From contig VWYX01000349.1 of assembly GCA_013396525.1 (NCBI GenBank), positions 400,903-464,902 on the forward strand: a stretch of DNA of 64,000 nt, in the 5' to 3' direction. This document shows, in pieces, positions 52,701-64,000 of this stretch. A program made the translations under genes and the position numbers. This stretch comes from Chaetorhynchus papuensis (lineage: Eukaryota; Chordata; Aves; Passeriformes; Rhipiduridae). Position 1 is the first letter of the stretch. Every line of letters begins with the position of its first letter. Under the pieces are notes generated by a model. That model saw only the letters and a list, made by a program, of their open reading frames with translations, made no database searches and had not been told where the DNA came from.

Positions 52701-55700
52701 ACCAGTTTATTCATGGATTTGCCTCAAATGTCCATGAAATTTAAAGGATTTACACTCTTGAAATGTCTCTCTCCAACAATCAGGGTTCTTCTAACCTACA
52801 CTGCCTATTCTAAGCTTTGCTCAGATAATTTTGAGCAACTTTGGTTTCTTTATTTTTTACAGAAATTATCAGGAGAGGCCCCAGACCTCCCTGGATGCCG
52901 TGAAAGAGAGAAACTGGAGGACTCATAGACAGAGGGACGAGCTGTTACAGTGCACAATATGGGCTGATGAGTACAAGAATGGAAACTCAAGACATGCAGG
53001 ACAGACAATGCTGCTGTGCCTTTGTGTGTGCTTGTATAAAATATCCAAAAATTATGGGCAAAAATGATGGACAACTATAAATCAGAATAATGAGGTATCA
53101 CAGGAACTGAAACCAGCCTGAGTTTTCTCAGGATAAAACAATGCTGCAGCTTTACTGCACTGAACTGGAGGAAACACACCATCTCTGATGCACTTCCAAA
53201 CATGCCTCCAGATCCTCACAATGACCAAGGAACACTCTCAGAAGAGCACAAAACCCCAGTGTTACTACGGAAGTAGCCCTTAAAGAAGCAGACTCAGAAT
53301 AATTAAGAAATATTTGGAACAGATGAGCTATTTCACACTGACACAGTACATGGGGGGGATATTCTAAATTTGTGTCTTAGGTGTTTCCTTGTTTTCTTTT
53401 TCCTGATAGGAAAGAGGATAACGAGAGACAGCACTGGAACCTGCAACACTGAGGTCTGATTTGTTGTTACATTTCAAAGACCACTCACTGATTCCTGAAC
53501 AGCAAATATAGGTATCCAAAGGATAAGGTACTTAATCTAGAGGAGATAAGATGGGTAAAGTTTTTAAAGGGTTGAAGGAGTTCATGCACTGAAACTCTCA
53601 GTGACTGGAAAAAAGAATGGGAAAAAAAAAAAAGAAAGTATGAATGAGTTACTGTAGCCCAGAACTCTGCAGAAACGCATGCACAGATAATTTATGTAAC
53701 GTAAGTGTTTCACACTCCTACTGTTCTGCAGCACTCGGTAAAACCTGCTGTTATTACATGCTATACTGGCATGTCTATTACTTTCCAACAAGAAAATCAT
53801 TACTTTGGCCTGCCTCCTGGTCTTGCTGAGTTTTGTGTAGCTCACCTGGCCATTTCAAAAACACAAGCTGAAAAATTGTCTATAAATCAGATACTTGACA
53901 GAAAAAAGAAGTATTCTGCACTACTTAGCACAGCCAGGTCTGTACTGCATCAAATTCTACTGCCTGCTTCTTAACAATGCCATCACTTAGAAAAAATGGC
54001 ACTAATATAATGGTTCAATATTCAGTGTAATGAAGTGGGCTCAGCAGCATTCCACCAGTCACAAAAGAGGCATTTCTGTCTGTCGTTCGTGAATAAACTT
54101 CCCTTCGTCGTGATTTAATCAACCTTCATTTTTAACCTGCATACATAAAACATTACATGCTAGGAGCTTTAATTACTTTGAAAAACACCTGAATAATTTA
54201 ATCTTAAAGCACAGCTTTATCCATACCAAGAACCTCAAGAAACTCCTTAAGGGCAAAAGCCTCCCAGTAATCCGTCAGCTAAATCCAAGAGCCTTTGTAG
54301 AACCAGTTAACTCATTTTCAGTGACTAAACATTGCTTCTACAAATACTTTCAAATACAGACTTTGTCTACCCATCAAGTGCACTGTCAGGAGGAAAGACA
54401 ACAATGCAGGAAGACGATGTTTTAGATTTGGCCAGGTCTCAAGAGCGAGTCCCAATACACCAGATGTAAAACAAGACTTGTTGGGAGGAAAACACCTCCC
54501 TGAAGTACAGAACAAGTGACCCACCAAGGAGATGGAGTCGCTCCACTGGAGCTGGGTGGACATCACATCATCTGCACAGCCCAACACGGACCTGCTAAAG
54601 CCACCAAACAAGTGTTAATGTGGTTTCGTGCCTGCTTTAACCAAACCACCATACTGCACATTCACAAGGAAGACACACATCGCGTTGCTTTCACTGCAAC
54701 AGTCCGTGCAATAAAAAAGAAAGGGAAAAATAATTTAAAAAGAAAATAACTGCTTTCCTCAAAAAAATTATAGCAAGGGATGTGCTGTATAATTACAATC
54801 CTTTCTCTTTCAGGGAGAAAAAAAAAAGAAAAAAAAAAAAAGAAAAAAGTTTGCATAGTTCTGACAGCCAGATCAAGGTCCTGGCATGAGAGTCAATGCC
54901 AGGTCATGGATGAATGCTGACCACACCCAGACAAAGTGCAGCCTTGGAAATCCCTTCCATAGTCACAGCTGCAGCTTTCAGACCCCAAAGTAAATATATA
55001 TTAAGTTTTGTCAAGTGCTGCATGGAAATCAGTAGAATTCCATTCTTCAGTCTGCAGCTCTTCAGGAAAAGTTCTCTTTAACTCAGATATAAGATAACGT
55101 ATTATTCCTTTCCTATTACAACAAAGATTCACAGTAGCACATAAAAAGGAGAGGAGGAACTTTCTATCATTGTCAGGCAGCAGAAAGGGAAAAAAAAGAG
55201 AGATGATTGTAATAAAGGTCGTTTTTATTCCCTCGTAGGAGTTCATTTGAATCGACTATCAACAATAGTAAAACTACCAGTAATTCACTGATTCACCAAG
55301 GCATCCCCATCATTCCCCCTCCTGCAGACTGCAACCCATCACATTTCCCTGGAATACTACGTTTTTCCAAGGACCAAAAATTTTTGCTTGGGCATCTTTC
55401 TGGAAACCATTTGTCATTTAAAGACATCAAAAGGCGCAGAGTTCAAAACTTACCTCAGCATTTCTATTCCAAGGGTTAAATTGCCTGCCTTAAAAAACAT
55501 GCTCCTTATTTCACTTTCCTTTCTGCTTTTCATTTTATGTACCTATTGTTTCTCACTGTGATTTGTGCACGATCAGGCATTTGATTGCAACACAGACCAG
55601 CACTCAGAAGGAATTTCTTACACTGTGTCTGTTTTCTCCCTTAACTGGTCACAGCCAGAGAGTTCCATCCCATCCATCCCACCCCTCCTATTTATGTACC

Positions 55701-58700
55701 TTGTTTCCACCAAGCTCGTGCCAGCCCACGTTTTAGATGGTGGATGTCCTGAAGTCCTGCTTTTAATGGAAATCCACTACAGTAAAATAGATAATGCCAT
55801 TCCCCTCATTAGGGGAAGTGGTTTCCATGTAAATGTGACTATGGCTCATTACTCCATACTCTACTTGAGCACACTAAGCACAACACAGACAGGCAAAAAA
55901 AACCCCACCCTGTTTTTCTCAGGTATTTTGCAATTTGCTGACAATTTTTGTGTGCTGCTCCTCTCCTCCTTATTACCAGTGCAAGTGCAAATTTCTAGGA
56001 ATGACAGAAAGACTCACAGTACTGTGAAAGCAACAGTGCTGGGTCCTCAGCATCCACAGATCACTGAGAAATAGGTGAGTGGTTAAGAGTCCTCCCTGCT
56101 CAGCTGAGTGACATGGGATTGTGCTGGCAGCAAAAAACAGAAGAGGAACTTTCAGCCCATTAGATTGGATTAGATAAACAGGAAATGCTAATTCTACACA
56201 AAATCATGGAATTATGCAGATGAATTACTGCCTTTAGCACTATTAACCACTTCAGAGATAATCATTGAAAGCTATACTGGTTCATACCCAACATTCATAA
56301 GCTTGCTCTTTATTTACCATTTTCCTGAAATAATGGATGGAGAATGGATGGTACAAGAAAATCAGATTGAACTGATTTTCTAATACAGTCTTTTTTTTCA
56401 GGACTACACAGATTTTCTAATGTGAGACTCCATTCACAGAAGCAATATGCATGAAATAAATAGAAAATCTTCCACCTTGAATTTCTAGGCTGCATAGATG
56501 GTCATAGATGAATTGAGGGTGAGTATTAACAAAGTGCCACAACCCCGCAGCAGGAGCAGCAAACGTGTTACCCCAGACACCTGTGGGACTGCTCCACTGG
56601 CACAGCAAACACAGACTTATGTATGGAAGTGCAACACTTTGGTAGCAGTAACTGCACCCTAAATGACAACCACTGTGATCACTACAGTTCTTATCATCTC
56701 AGGTTCCTGCCTTGAGGGCAGAAATCCAGACCCTTTGCCAACTACCAGTAACACCAACTTCCTGAAACTCCTCTGGATTGTGAGGACACTCCTAAACCTT
56801 AGTGTTTTTCTCACAGAAGTACACAAATACCAGGGAGTCAGACTCGTGCTGACCACAAACCACTGCCTTACTAACAGACCACCATAAGTGAGCTACCTCC
56901 CTATGGCATTGCTCAGTAACATTTTAAAAAGGCAGTCAGCTTTCCCCAAACGTGCACTGGAGGTCCCTCACAGGGAACTCTGACATTTTGAATTCCCAAA
57001 ACAACAACACACCTCAAGCTCTGACATTACTTCTGAAATTGTAGCCGTCAAGGACCCACCTAAGTCACACAGAAATTTTGCAACCAGCCAAGAACAGAAC
57101 AAGGGCTTTTAATTTCCATTTTTGTAATCTCCATCTTCTCTCAACTTAGTGGAACTCTTCCAGATACATCCATCTACGTAGAGCTAGGAAAAAATCTCAG
57201 TTACAGAAGATCATATGAACTATAAACCTCCAGCCAGACTTAGACTCGTTTTGTTTCCTCCAGTCTATTTCAGATTCTGAGTGGTCCTCATAAGCATCTT
57301 TTGTGAAGCTGAGACCTCTCCACCATCTGCAACTCATTCATTCGTGACAGTGTATTTCTGTCTTGACTGGGGAGGCAACAAACACTGGTATGTTTGAAAA
57401 ACAGCAAACAAATACCTACAAACATGTAAGAAACAGATCCAGTGCTGCAATGCAAAAGACAAAGTCATGCAATGTAGTTGCATGCAATCAGGCCTAAGCC
57501 AAGTGAAAAAAACAAACCGAAATCATACAGCTGCTTTTAAATATATGCATGTATTCATCAGCTTCTGTGTTTGTTAAAGCTGTGTAGCAAAGACAGAGCA
57601 GCAGAACTGGACAGGGAAGCCACGTATTAAGGACCTGATTTGCACAACTTTGGTGTTTCTGGTGGTTACACGGACCAGCTCCAGTCTGATCCCAGGAACC
57701 CGATACCCACCGAGAGCTGGTGCACCCCACACGTGCTCCTGGAGCACATCAGCTTCTTTAATTTCATCCTAAGGGAATCCAGCTGAAACTGCTCTGGGGT
57801 GCAAGACAAAATTCATCAGGGCCAGTCAGGATTTGTTCACTGGTACATTTTTGATCGGAACTAAAATGCTACCATAGGCTTTCCCAACTGAAACGTACTG
57901 CAAGCCAAGGGAACCTTCTGGAACTGCACTTACTCAGGTCACCCAACTTTTAGAGCAATTATGTGTTTATTTAGAATTCTTATTAGACCACTGATTTAAA
58001 CAGCTCTTCCTTAAGACTCAAAACTGCAGCACACCATCACTCCTAATTAAGTAGACTTATACTCAAACCCTTGCTCTGAAAGACTCCCCCAGTATATCTT
58101 AAATGCTTTGATTTTACCGGGTTCTGAAGCCTTAGGATGGGAAAGGGGGAAAGGAGGTCAGCAGTCTCTGCACAGCCAGGAGAAGAGAGAACAAACTCGG
58201 GGGATGAATGATCACTCGCACTGGCAGTGTTTGATTTACGTTCCTGCACTTGCCCAGCACTTCAAGCAAGTTTAACGCTTTTCCCATTGGCATTTGGAAT
58301 TCTCTCCACGTTCTCAAAAATAAAACTTCAATATTGGCCCGGTTCGTTATTTGGAAAGCTACAAAATGCTTTTCTTTCCTCCCCAAAGGAATGTAAATTG
58401 CAAATATTGCCCCAGGCAGTCTAAAATATGCCCCCAAAAGCTTTTAAAGAATCATTATTTTCCTTAAATTATCACATTGTTTAATACTCCCTAATTGATT
58501 TTCTTAGGCAATATCCTCCAAACGCCAGAGGGGTTTTATCTATTTTATCTTAGAATCAGTCAAAACTATTTACAGATTCTCTACATAAATAACACATAAT
58601 AAGTTATGTGGCTGTTGCCAGCAGTGTTAAGAAAGATTAGAAAAGGTCTTTTAGCTCCAGCCTCAGATCTGTAGGTCATCCAATGTCCTTCCTAATGGAT

Positions 58701-61700
58701 AAATACAGTAATTTATCATCATCAGTCACCACCAGCATTGTGCTTTTTTACTATCATATATTCATGAACATCATTCGATGCAGCTGAGTGAAGCGTGTAA
58801 GAAGTGTATGATTAAAGTGGAAAAGGACAGAGTTTGAGACACCCGAGATTCTGTGACTAATGCACCGACTTGAAATATGACACAGGTCCTGTAAGACTTA
58901 CAAAGACGGTGTCAACAAGTTACAGGTACCTGACGGCAGGACACAGGCAGGTGTGGCAGCAGGTGAGACAGCCTGTGCCTTCTGATGCAATGGTAAAGTA
59001 AAATATGTGAAATACAAACTTGTCCACCTACAAGTCCTTCCATGGGTCAGACAAATTTCAAAGCTCTGTTAGCTTCAAAAAACCCCACAACAAAACACAA
59101 CAACAAGAAAAACTATGCTACTGCTCTAGGGATCATTTCTTACATTCTTTACTACCACCACGGGAAGAGAGTCAGCGGTCACATTTGTGTGGCACTAACA
59201 CACGCAGGCAACCTCCAAATGCCCCCAAGTTAGTAAAAAGTGCTAAAATTATGGCTTTCAAATTTGAGAATAACATCAAACAACATCTCTGTTTGCTTAA
59301 AGAGTTCCTCCCTCTTGTTAATTATCAAAATAGCTTGCCTGAAGCAATACTTTCAGTTGGAAAATGCTGCGAATAAAACACTGACACTGTTTTTTAAAAC
59401 AGCTAATACAATATGTATGTTCAAATATCTGAGGCTACTATGTAACCTACAGCGTGCCTGCAAGTCTTTCTAACACACGAGGGCCAGAAAGATTTCCCTG
59501 TTCCACAGTTTTTGATTTACTGCATTAAGTAATCCCTTTAATCCACCTGCAAGCGGAGGGCTCTAAATGCTGAAGTCAGTGCTGTGTGATGCTGCCCAGG
59601 TTCCCACACGCTGTTCTGCAAGCAAGGCACATGGCCAAAAGGCATGGGAACCACGAGGGGAGGGTACCAAGAGCAAGAGAGCATCAGCATCATCACCTTG
59701 GGCTGTGTCCACCAACAGAGACTTCTTTGTAGTTGTGCCCCAGGGCAGAGGGTGGATAAAGCACTGGAAGGGTCTTGGTAAAGTTTTCTGCATTAGGAAA
59801 GTGAGTTTCTGACACTCATCTGACACCCATCACTTCTGAATTTGAGATGTACAGAGGAATGCCCTCATGTGCTATGCAGGCACTGAATAACGTGCACGGC
59901 TCAAGCTCCCCGAGATCGTGTACGCCCTCAGAGCAGCCACCACGTGTCACAGAAAAAGATGGTCCTCAATTAACATCAGGAGCATCTCACCAAAAACAAC
60001 ATCCTGCTCGCCCCTGCCCCACAGAGCCCAGAGCAGAAGACAAGAACTGCAGCGAGGATGGAAGACGAGCCCCAGGCTTTTTGTGCCAATCACCACAACC
60101 GGGTACACAGCTGAGCTACAATGAAACAGTCGCCAGGCAAAGAAGAAACAAATAAAGGCCACGTGTACTGTTTGAAAGACGACACCTCTGTGCCTTCCTC
60201 TAGAATCTGAACCCTGAACAATATTACAAACCACCACAGGTAATACATTTTCTTATAAGCTTCTTGTGCAGCTGGTCACACAGTCAACAGATATTGCAAG
60301 CCTGTAATCCCCCTTGCTGGATTCAGCACAGATATAGTATGGCCTCTATACAGTGAAAGAAATAGAATTTAAAAGTTAGGATTCAAATGATAGCTCTTTG
60401 TGAAATATTCCGGGCATAATAATATAACCTTATTTCACCACTTCTATTGGCTTTTCTTTCCTGCTGTTTGTGACATTGTGTTGAACCTCGCAATCCAGTA
60501 AGTTGGGGTAGAGCGCCACAACAAAGCAAGGTAAAAGTTCCGCTAGGCTGGTAAGCAGTGGAAATGCAAAGTCACTTTGGATTATGTACTAGAACTGGAT
60601 TTCTTATTCCAGCCTGAAGCCAGCTCTGAACGCAAACAGGAGTGGGGGACACGGACCTGACCACCTGACTAAGTCTTTCAAGTTACTGGCACTGTTGTGT
60701 GTATGTGATTAAGAGTTCAAGTTTCTGCCTGACCCATCAAGCTCGAAATGACCTCAGTGGGGCAAGGGAGAGCCCTTTCACCTTGACAAAACCTCATTAA
60801 GGTGAATATTGCTCTGGACAGACAGAGCTATCCATCAATATCTTTCCCAGTACAAGATCAGAGTCTGGTTTTGGGAAAAAGAAGCAAAGCAATGAAGACA
60901 TAAAAATTATTTTGGCTTTAGTCACTGAAAAAATAAAACACAGATAACTGTCTTTTGTTCAGATGTACTTTTAGAATGTGCCACTTCTCTGGTGACCACA
61001 GAAACTGGTCCTGAGACAGAAAAATTCAACTCCTTAAATCATGACAGTCAAGCAAACAGCAGCTAGTTGTCCATGTTTACTAAACATATAATTCAAATAC
61101 TTACCAAATAATGTCCCTATTTAGTACAACACAATGTCTGATTTTATTTGTCCTTACCTGTTTTAAGAAGAATAATGTAGTAGATTCTAAAATTATATAC
61201 AGTAAAAAAAAAAAATTCCACTTTTTTTTTCTGTTTTAAAATCAATTTTGAAAAGGCATCAGGTTGGGAGAGTAAAAGAGGCTCAGGAGAAAATGATTAT
61301 AAATTTCAAAGGTCTGTCTTCCGCACACACAAAGAACAGCGAGTAGCACCAGGTGGTGCAGATCATCTGGCTTTTTGTAAACAGACTGAAGCCTCACAAA
61401 GGTAATACCTAGAGGAATTATCTTAGTTTTTCATCTGCAAAGACAGCAACATTCATCAACCAGCAAGTCATCCAGGTACATTATATTTTTCAAATATGCT
61501 GTGTCCACTGACTACCAGATGCTTGTGCCTTCTAAAAAAGATCACTAAACATCATTGTCCAAGACCCCAGGACAGTCCTTAAGAGCTGCAAGATGAAAAC
61601 CACTCATTTTTATCCTCTAAAGGGAGCTGAGGGAGCCACATTCACTCCTGACACAGAGCTCAAGTGACAGAAGCCTGAGCACTTGGATAGAGCATTCCAG

Positions 61701-63500
61701 AAACAAAATTTACAGCTATTTTCCTCTCTACAGATATATCACCTGAACATAAAACTGTAATTTTTGCAATAAATATGACTCATCATTCAGCAGTGGGGTG
61801 AGAATAAATGTGGCTAATTTATCAAACCGAACACCAAAACATCAATAGCGCTGTTAATGGAAGTTGTTATTGGATGCCTTGTCCCAGGGGAGCCTTGGTT
61901 TAAAGGTACCATCAGAGGAAATGTTGGATATGAAGTTGCATCCAATTATTTGTAAGGTGATGGCAGTGGATACTTCAGTCAACCAACTCAATCTTTTATT
62001 TAAAGTGAAGAGTTCCAGCATTAGCCTGCTGTAATTTGAAATCCCAGCTTGGGTCACAAACCTATACATTCAGCAGAAATGCTTCACCTTTGGTATGACT
62101 GCTCTCAGAGGTGTCTGTAAAACCAGACTCTGGAACCAGGAATAAGATTTAAACTCAGAAGATCTTGGTGCAATTCCTTGTTCTTTCTAGGACTTTCTAC
62201 TTCTCTGCCAGAGAAGATTTGCTGCCCCTGCTGCCTCAGGAAACCCTTCTCAGAAAAGACACCTTCTTGTTACAAATGGATGATAAACTCCAGGTATCAC
62301 ACTAAGTTCACACAAGCTCACCAGCAACATGAAATGTGAAACATGAGTACACAGACAGAGATGGATTTATTGAAGGCCCTAAGAAGGGTGCATTTTCCAT
62401 ATGAGCAAGCCCATGAGAGTGCTGTGGGTTATGGAAAAGCAGATTGAACATATGAACCCCTTTTCTTCTTCTCCCCATGCTCACAGCAGCACCAACTCTG
62501 CAACAGCAACCACGACAAGCCAGCAAAAAGCTTTGAAAGGATTATATTCTCCTGTTAGGATCCCAGCCACACCACGCTGCTGCACCAAGAATGGTTTCCA
62601 GAACAAACCTGAAGTCAGACACAGCCTCTGGTCAAGCCCTGGCCAGGGCTGAGCGTGTCCCATGGATCTTGGCTGCTGCAGAGATGCATGAGTGGACATC
62701 CACAACCCTGGCCTCGTTCTGCATGGAGCTCACTGCAGGATCCAGACCTCCATCCTTATTATGGGCATTCAAACCCATAAATAGACTTGCTATCCACCAA
62801 AAGCAACATTTTGCATGCCATGCTGTTCCATACTGCATGATGTCCCCTGCACCTAAGACGACAGGCAACCAAAGCTGACTCAATATCAACTTCAATCAAG
62901 ATAAGCCAATTTGGTCTGAAAAACCCAATCCAAATATACAGGACTTCACATCTACACTTCATTCAGCCAGGCCCACAGACAAACCAGTGGCTGCCACATC
63001 CACCACTGAGAGAGGCTGAGAACTCCAGAGCACTAAGGCAATCATATTTCTATATTTAGGATAAACTTAATATTTAGTGTGCTTTAAATTGGTATCTTAC
63101 TGCTGTTCCTCATTACAACCTGAAAAAGCAGTCAAACTGGTAATTTTTTTCGTACAATACTAATCCTGCTTTGAAAAGACTTCCACCTCCAACTACAATT
63201 GCCAATTCAACATCTCTGAACTGAATATAAAGAAATAGAGATTGGTTAAGTTCAGGTACTTTTTATTACACCTAATAGCAGTATCCCTCTAAAGCAAAAC
63301 AATGTCCTTGAAATTTATGAGTTCTATGAACCTCTGAGCCCATTTAAAATGATCCTCACTTTGCCATAAATTCTATTTGCATGGAATTTAAGCACTGATG
63401 GAGGTTACCCATCTATTTCAGATCACGTAACTTATGCAATTAACTTATTCAAGAAGGATCAAATGTATTATTTTACCAGCATTACACGAAAATGTGCCAT
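49741..63500. other. Non-coding DNA, distal part of putative DPP10 intron 1
   Basis: About 13.8 kb with no supported gene. It includes a duplicated GATTAAAATAAAAAAC (about 52463-52495), A-rich low complexity at 54815-54848, an A-run/T-run pair at 61205-61231, and ordinary unique sequence. The 55565-56074 plus-strand frame (169 codons) has no recognisable domain, has spaced stops on both sides, and is not called. Confidence 0.55.
54815..54848. repeat. A-rich low-complexity tract
   Basis: GGGAGAAAAAAAAAAGAAAAAAAAAAAAGAAAAAAG-type sequence, with no retroelement body recognised on either side. Confidence 0.9.
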
Positions 63501-63559
63501 AGTGCATACATTTCTGAGCAGAAAGCATACATCTTTAAATTTATTTAAATGAATGGGTT

Positions 63560-64000
63560 CACTGACATTGGACGGACTCCCCAGAGCTGAACGTGCAGCC
63601 CTGGGTGTGCTTGCAGGACTGGGTACTCGGACTCGGCTTTTCTAAAGCAGATCTGAGCCCAGCAGCTTCCACTGCTGGCGTTTTTCACCCAATACGAGTG
63701 TATCGACGCAAAATTAAGCTCCATGGATGGATGTAGCAGAGAATGAAAACGTGAAACGCAGTTCCCCACGTCCTGCGAGCCCGTTCAGCGTGCCGGAGTT
63801 CCGAACCAAAAGCGGTGCGCACGGACATGTGCAAAAAAACCCCTTCGTTGGAGTTCGCCTATTTTACGGTGTTTGGGGGCGAGGGAGAGCTGAGCGCTTC
63901 CCAGGGAGCCTCTCCCGCCGGGTGCCGAGGGCAGGTGCGCGGCTGCGGCTCCGGCACGACCCCCTCCCCGCCCCGGGTGCCCAAGGGTCCCCCGGGGCCA
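63560..64000. promoter_or_regulatory. CpG-rich island edge, candidate promoter
   Basis: CpG dinucleotides are rare in the rest of the window but frequent from about 63570 and dense from 63763 to the end, where G+C becomes very high. A GC box CCCCGCCCC lies at 63966-63974 (GGGGCGGGG on the minus strand). The island is cut by the window edge. Because DPP10 is on the minus strand with exon 2 at 15 kb, a promoter at or beyond base 64000 would be correctly placed to be its 5' end. That is an inference: no first exon ending in phase 0 was identified, and another gene on either strand could own it. Confidence 0.6.

Noticed and set aside
55565..56074. 169-codon plus-strand frame
   Set aside because: No known motif or repeat, and no splice or promoter context; a frame of this length is expected by chance in 64 kb.

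Overview
The window is nuclear DNA from a bird. It is AT-rich, low in coding sequence and dominated by very long non-coding stretches. The avian assignment rests on two CR1 LINE copies with bird-type 3' ends, at about 9758-10513 (+) and 19652-20830 (-), and on LTR remnants of endogenous retroviruses. A passerine or other neoavian is plausible, but the sequence alone does not settle it.

The only gene I can support is DPP10, the inactive dipeptidyl-peptidase-like auxiliary subunit of Kv4 potassium channels, on the minus strand. Two short internal exons are visible, and neither contains a long ATG-initiated ORF. The exon at 15371-15485 encodes the juxtamembrane segment and the single transmembrane helix. 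The exon at 6924-7019 encodes the first extracellular stalk residues. Their phases join exactly (G|AC, Asp), both have canonical GT/AG sites in strong contexts, and the protein matches DPP10 rather than its paralogue DPP6. The alternative first exon(s) were not found and may lie beyond base 64000. Exon 4 was not found below base 6918.

Layout: 1-6923 is intron 3 (partial). 6924-7019 is exon 3. 7020-15370 is intron 2, about 8.35 kb, carrying a CR1 copy with a large internal deletion. 15371-15485 is exon 2. From 15486 to the right end is a gene-free stretch of about 48 kb, interpreted as intron 1 and/or upstream sequence. It holds a CR1 copy with a broken reverse transcriptase, a likely solo LTR (32893-33283, -), an ERVL-like LTR with part of its leader (about 48916-49740, +), and scattered simple repeats. 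The last roughly 250-450 bases turn CpG-rich and contain a GC box. This is a candidate promoter CpG island, which for a minus-strand gene is where an upstream DPP10 promoter could sit.

No operon, CRISPR array, tRNA, rRNA or novel multi-gene system is visible. The longer ORFs are chance frames or antisense reads of repeats. The most unusual items are the amplified primer-binding-site leader and GA-rich tract in the ERVL-like LTR, the rearranged CR1 copies, and the CpG-rich right edge.
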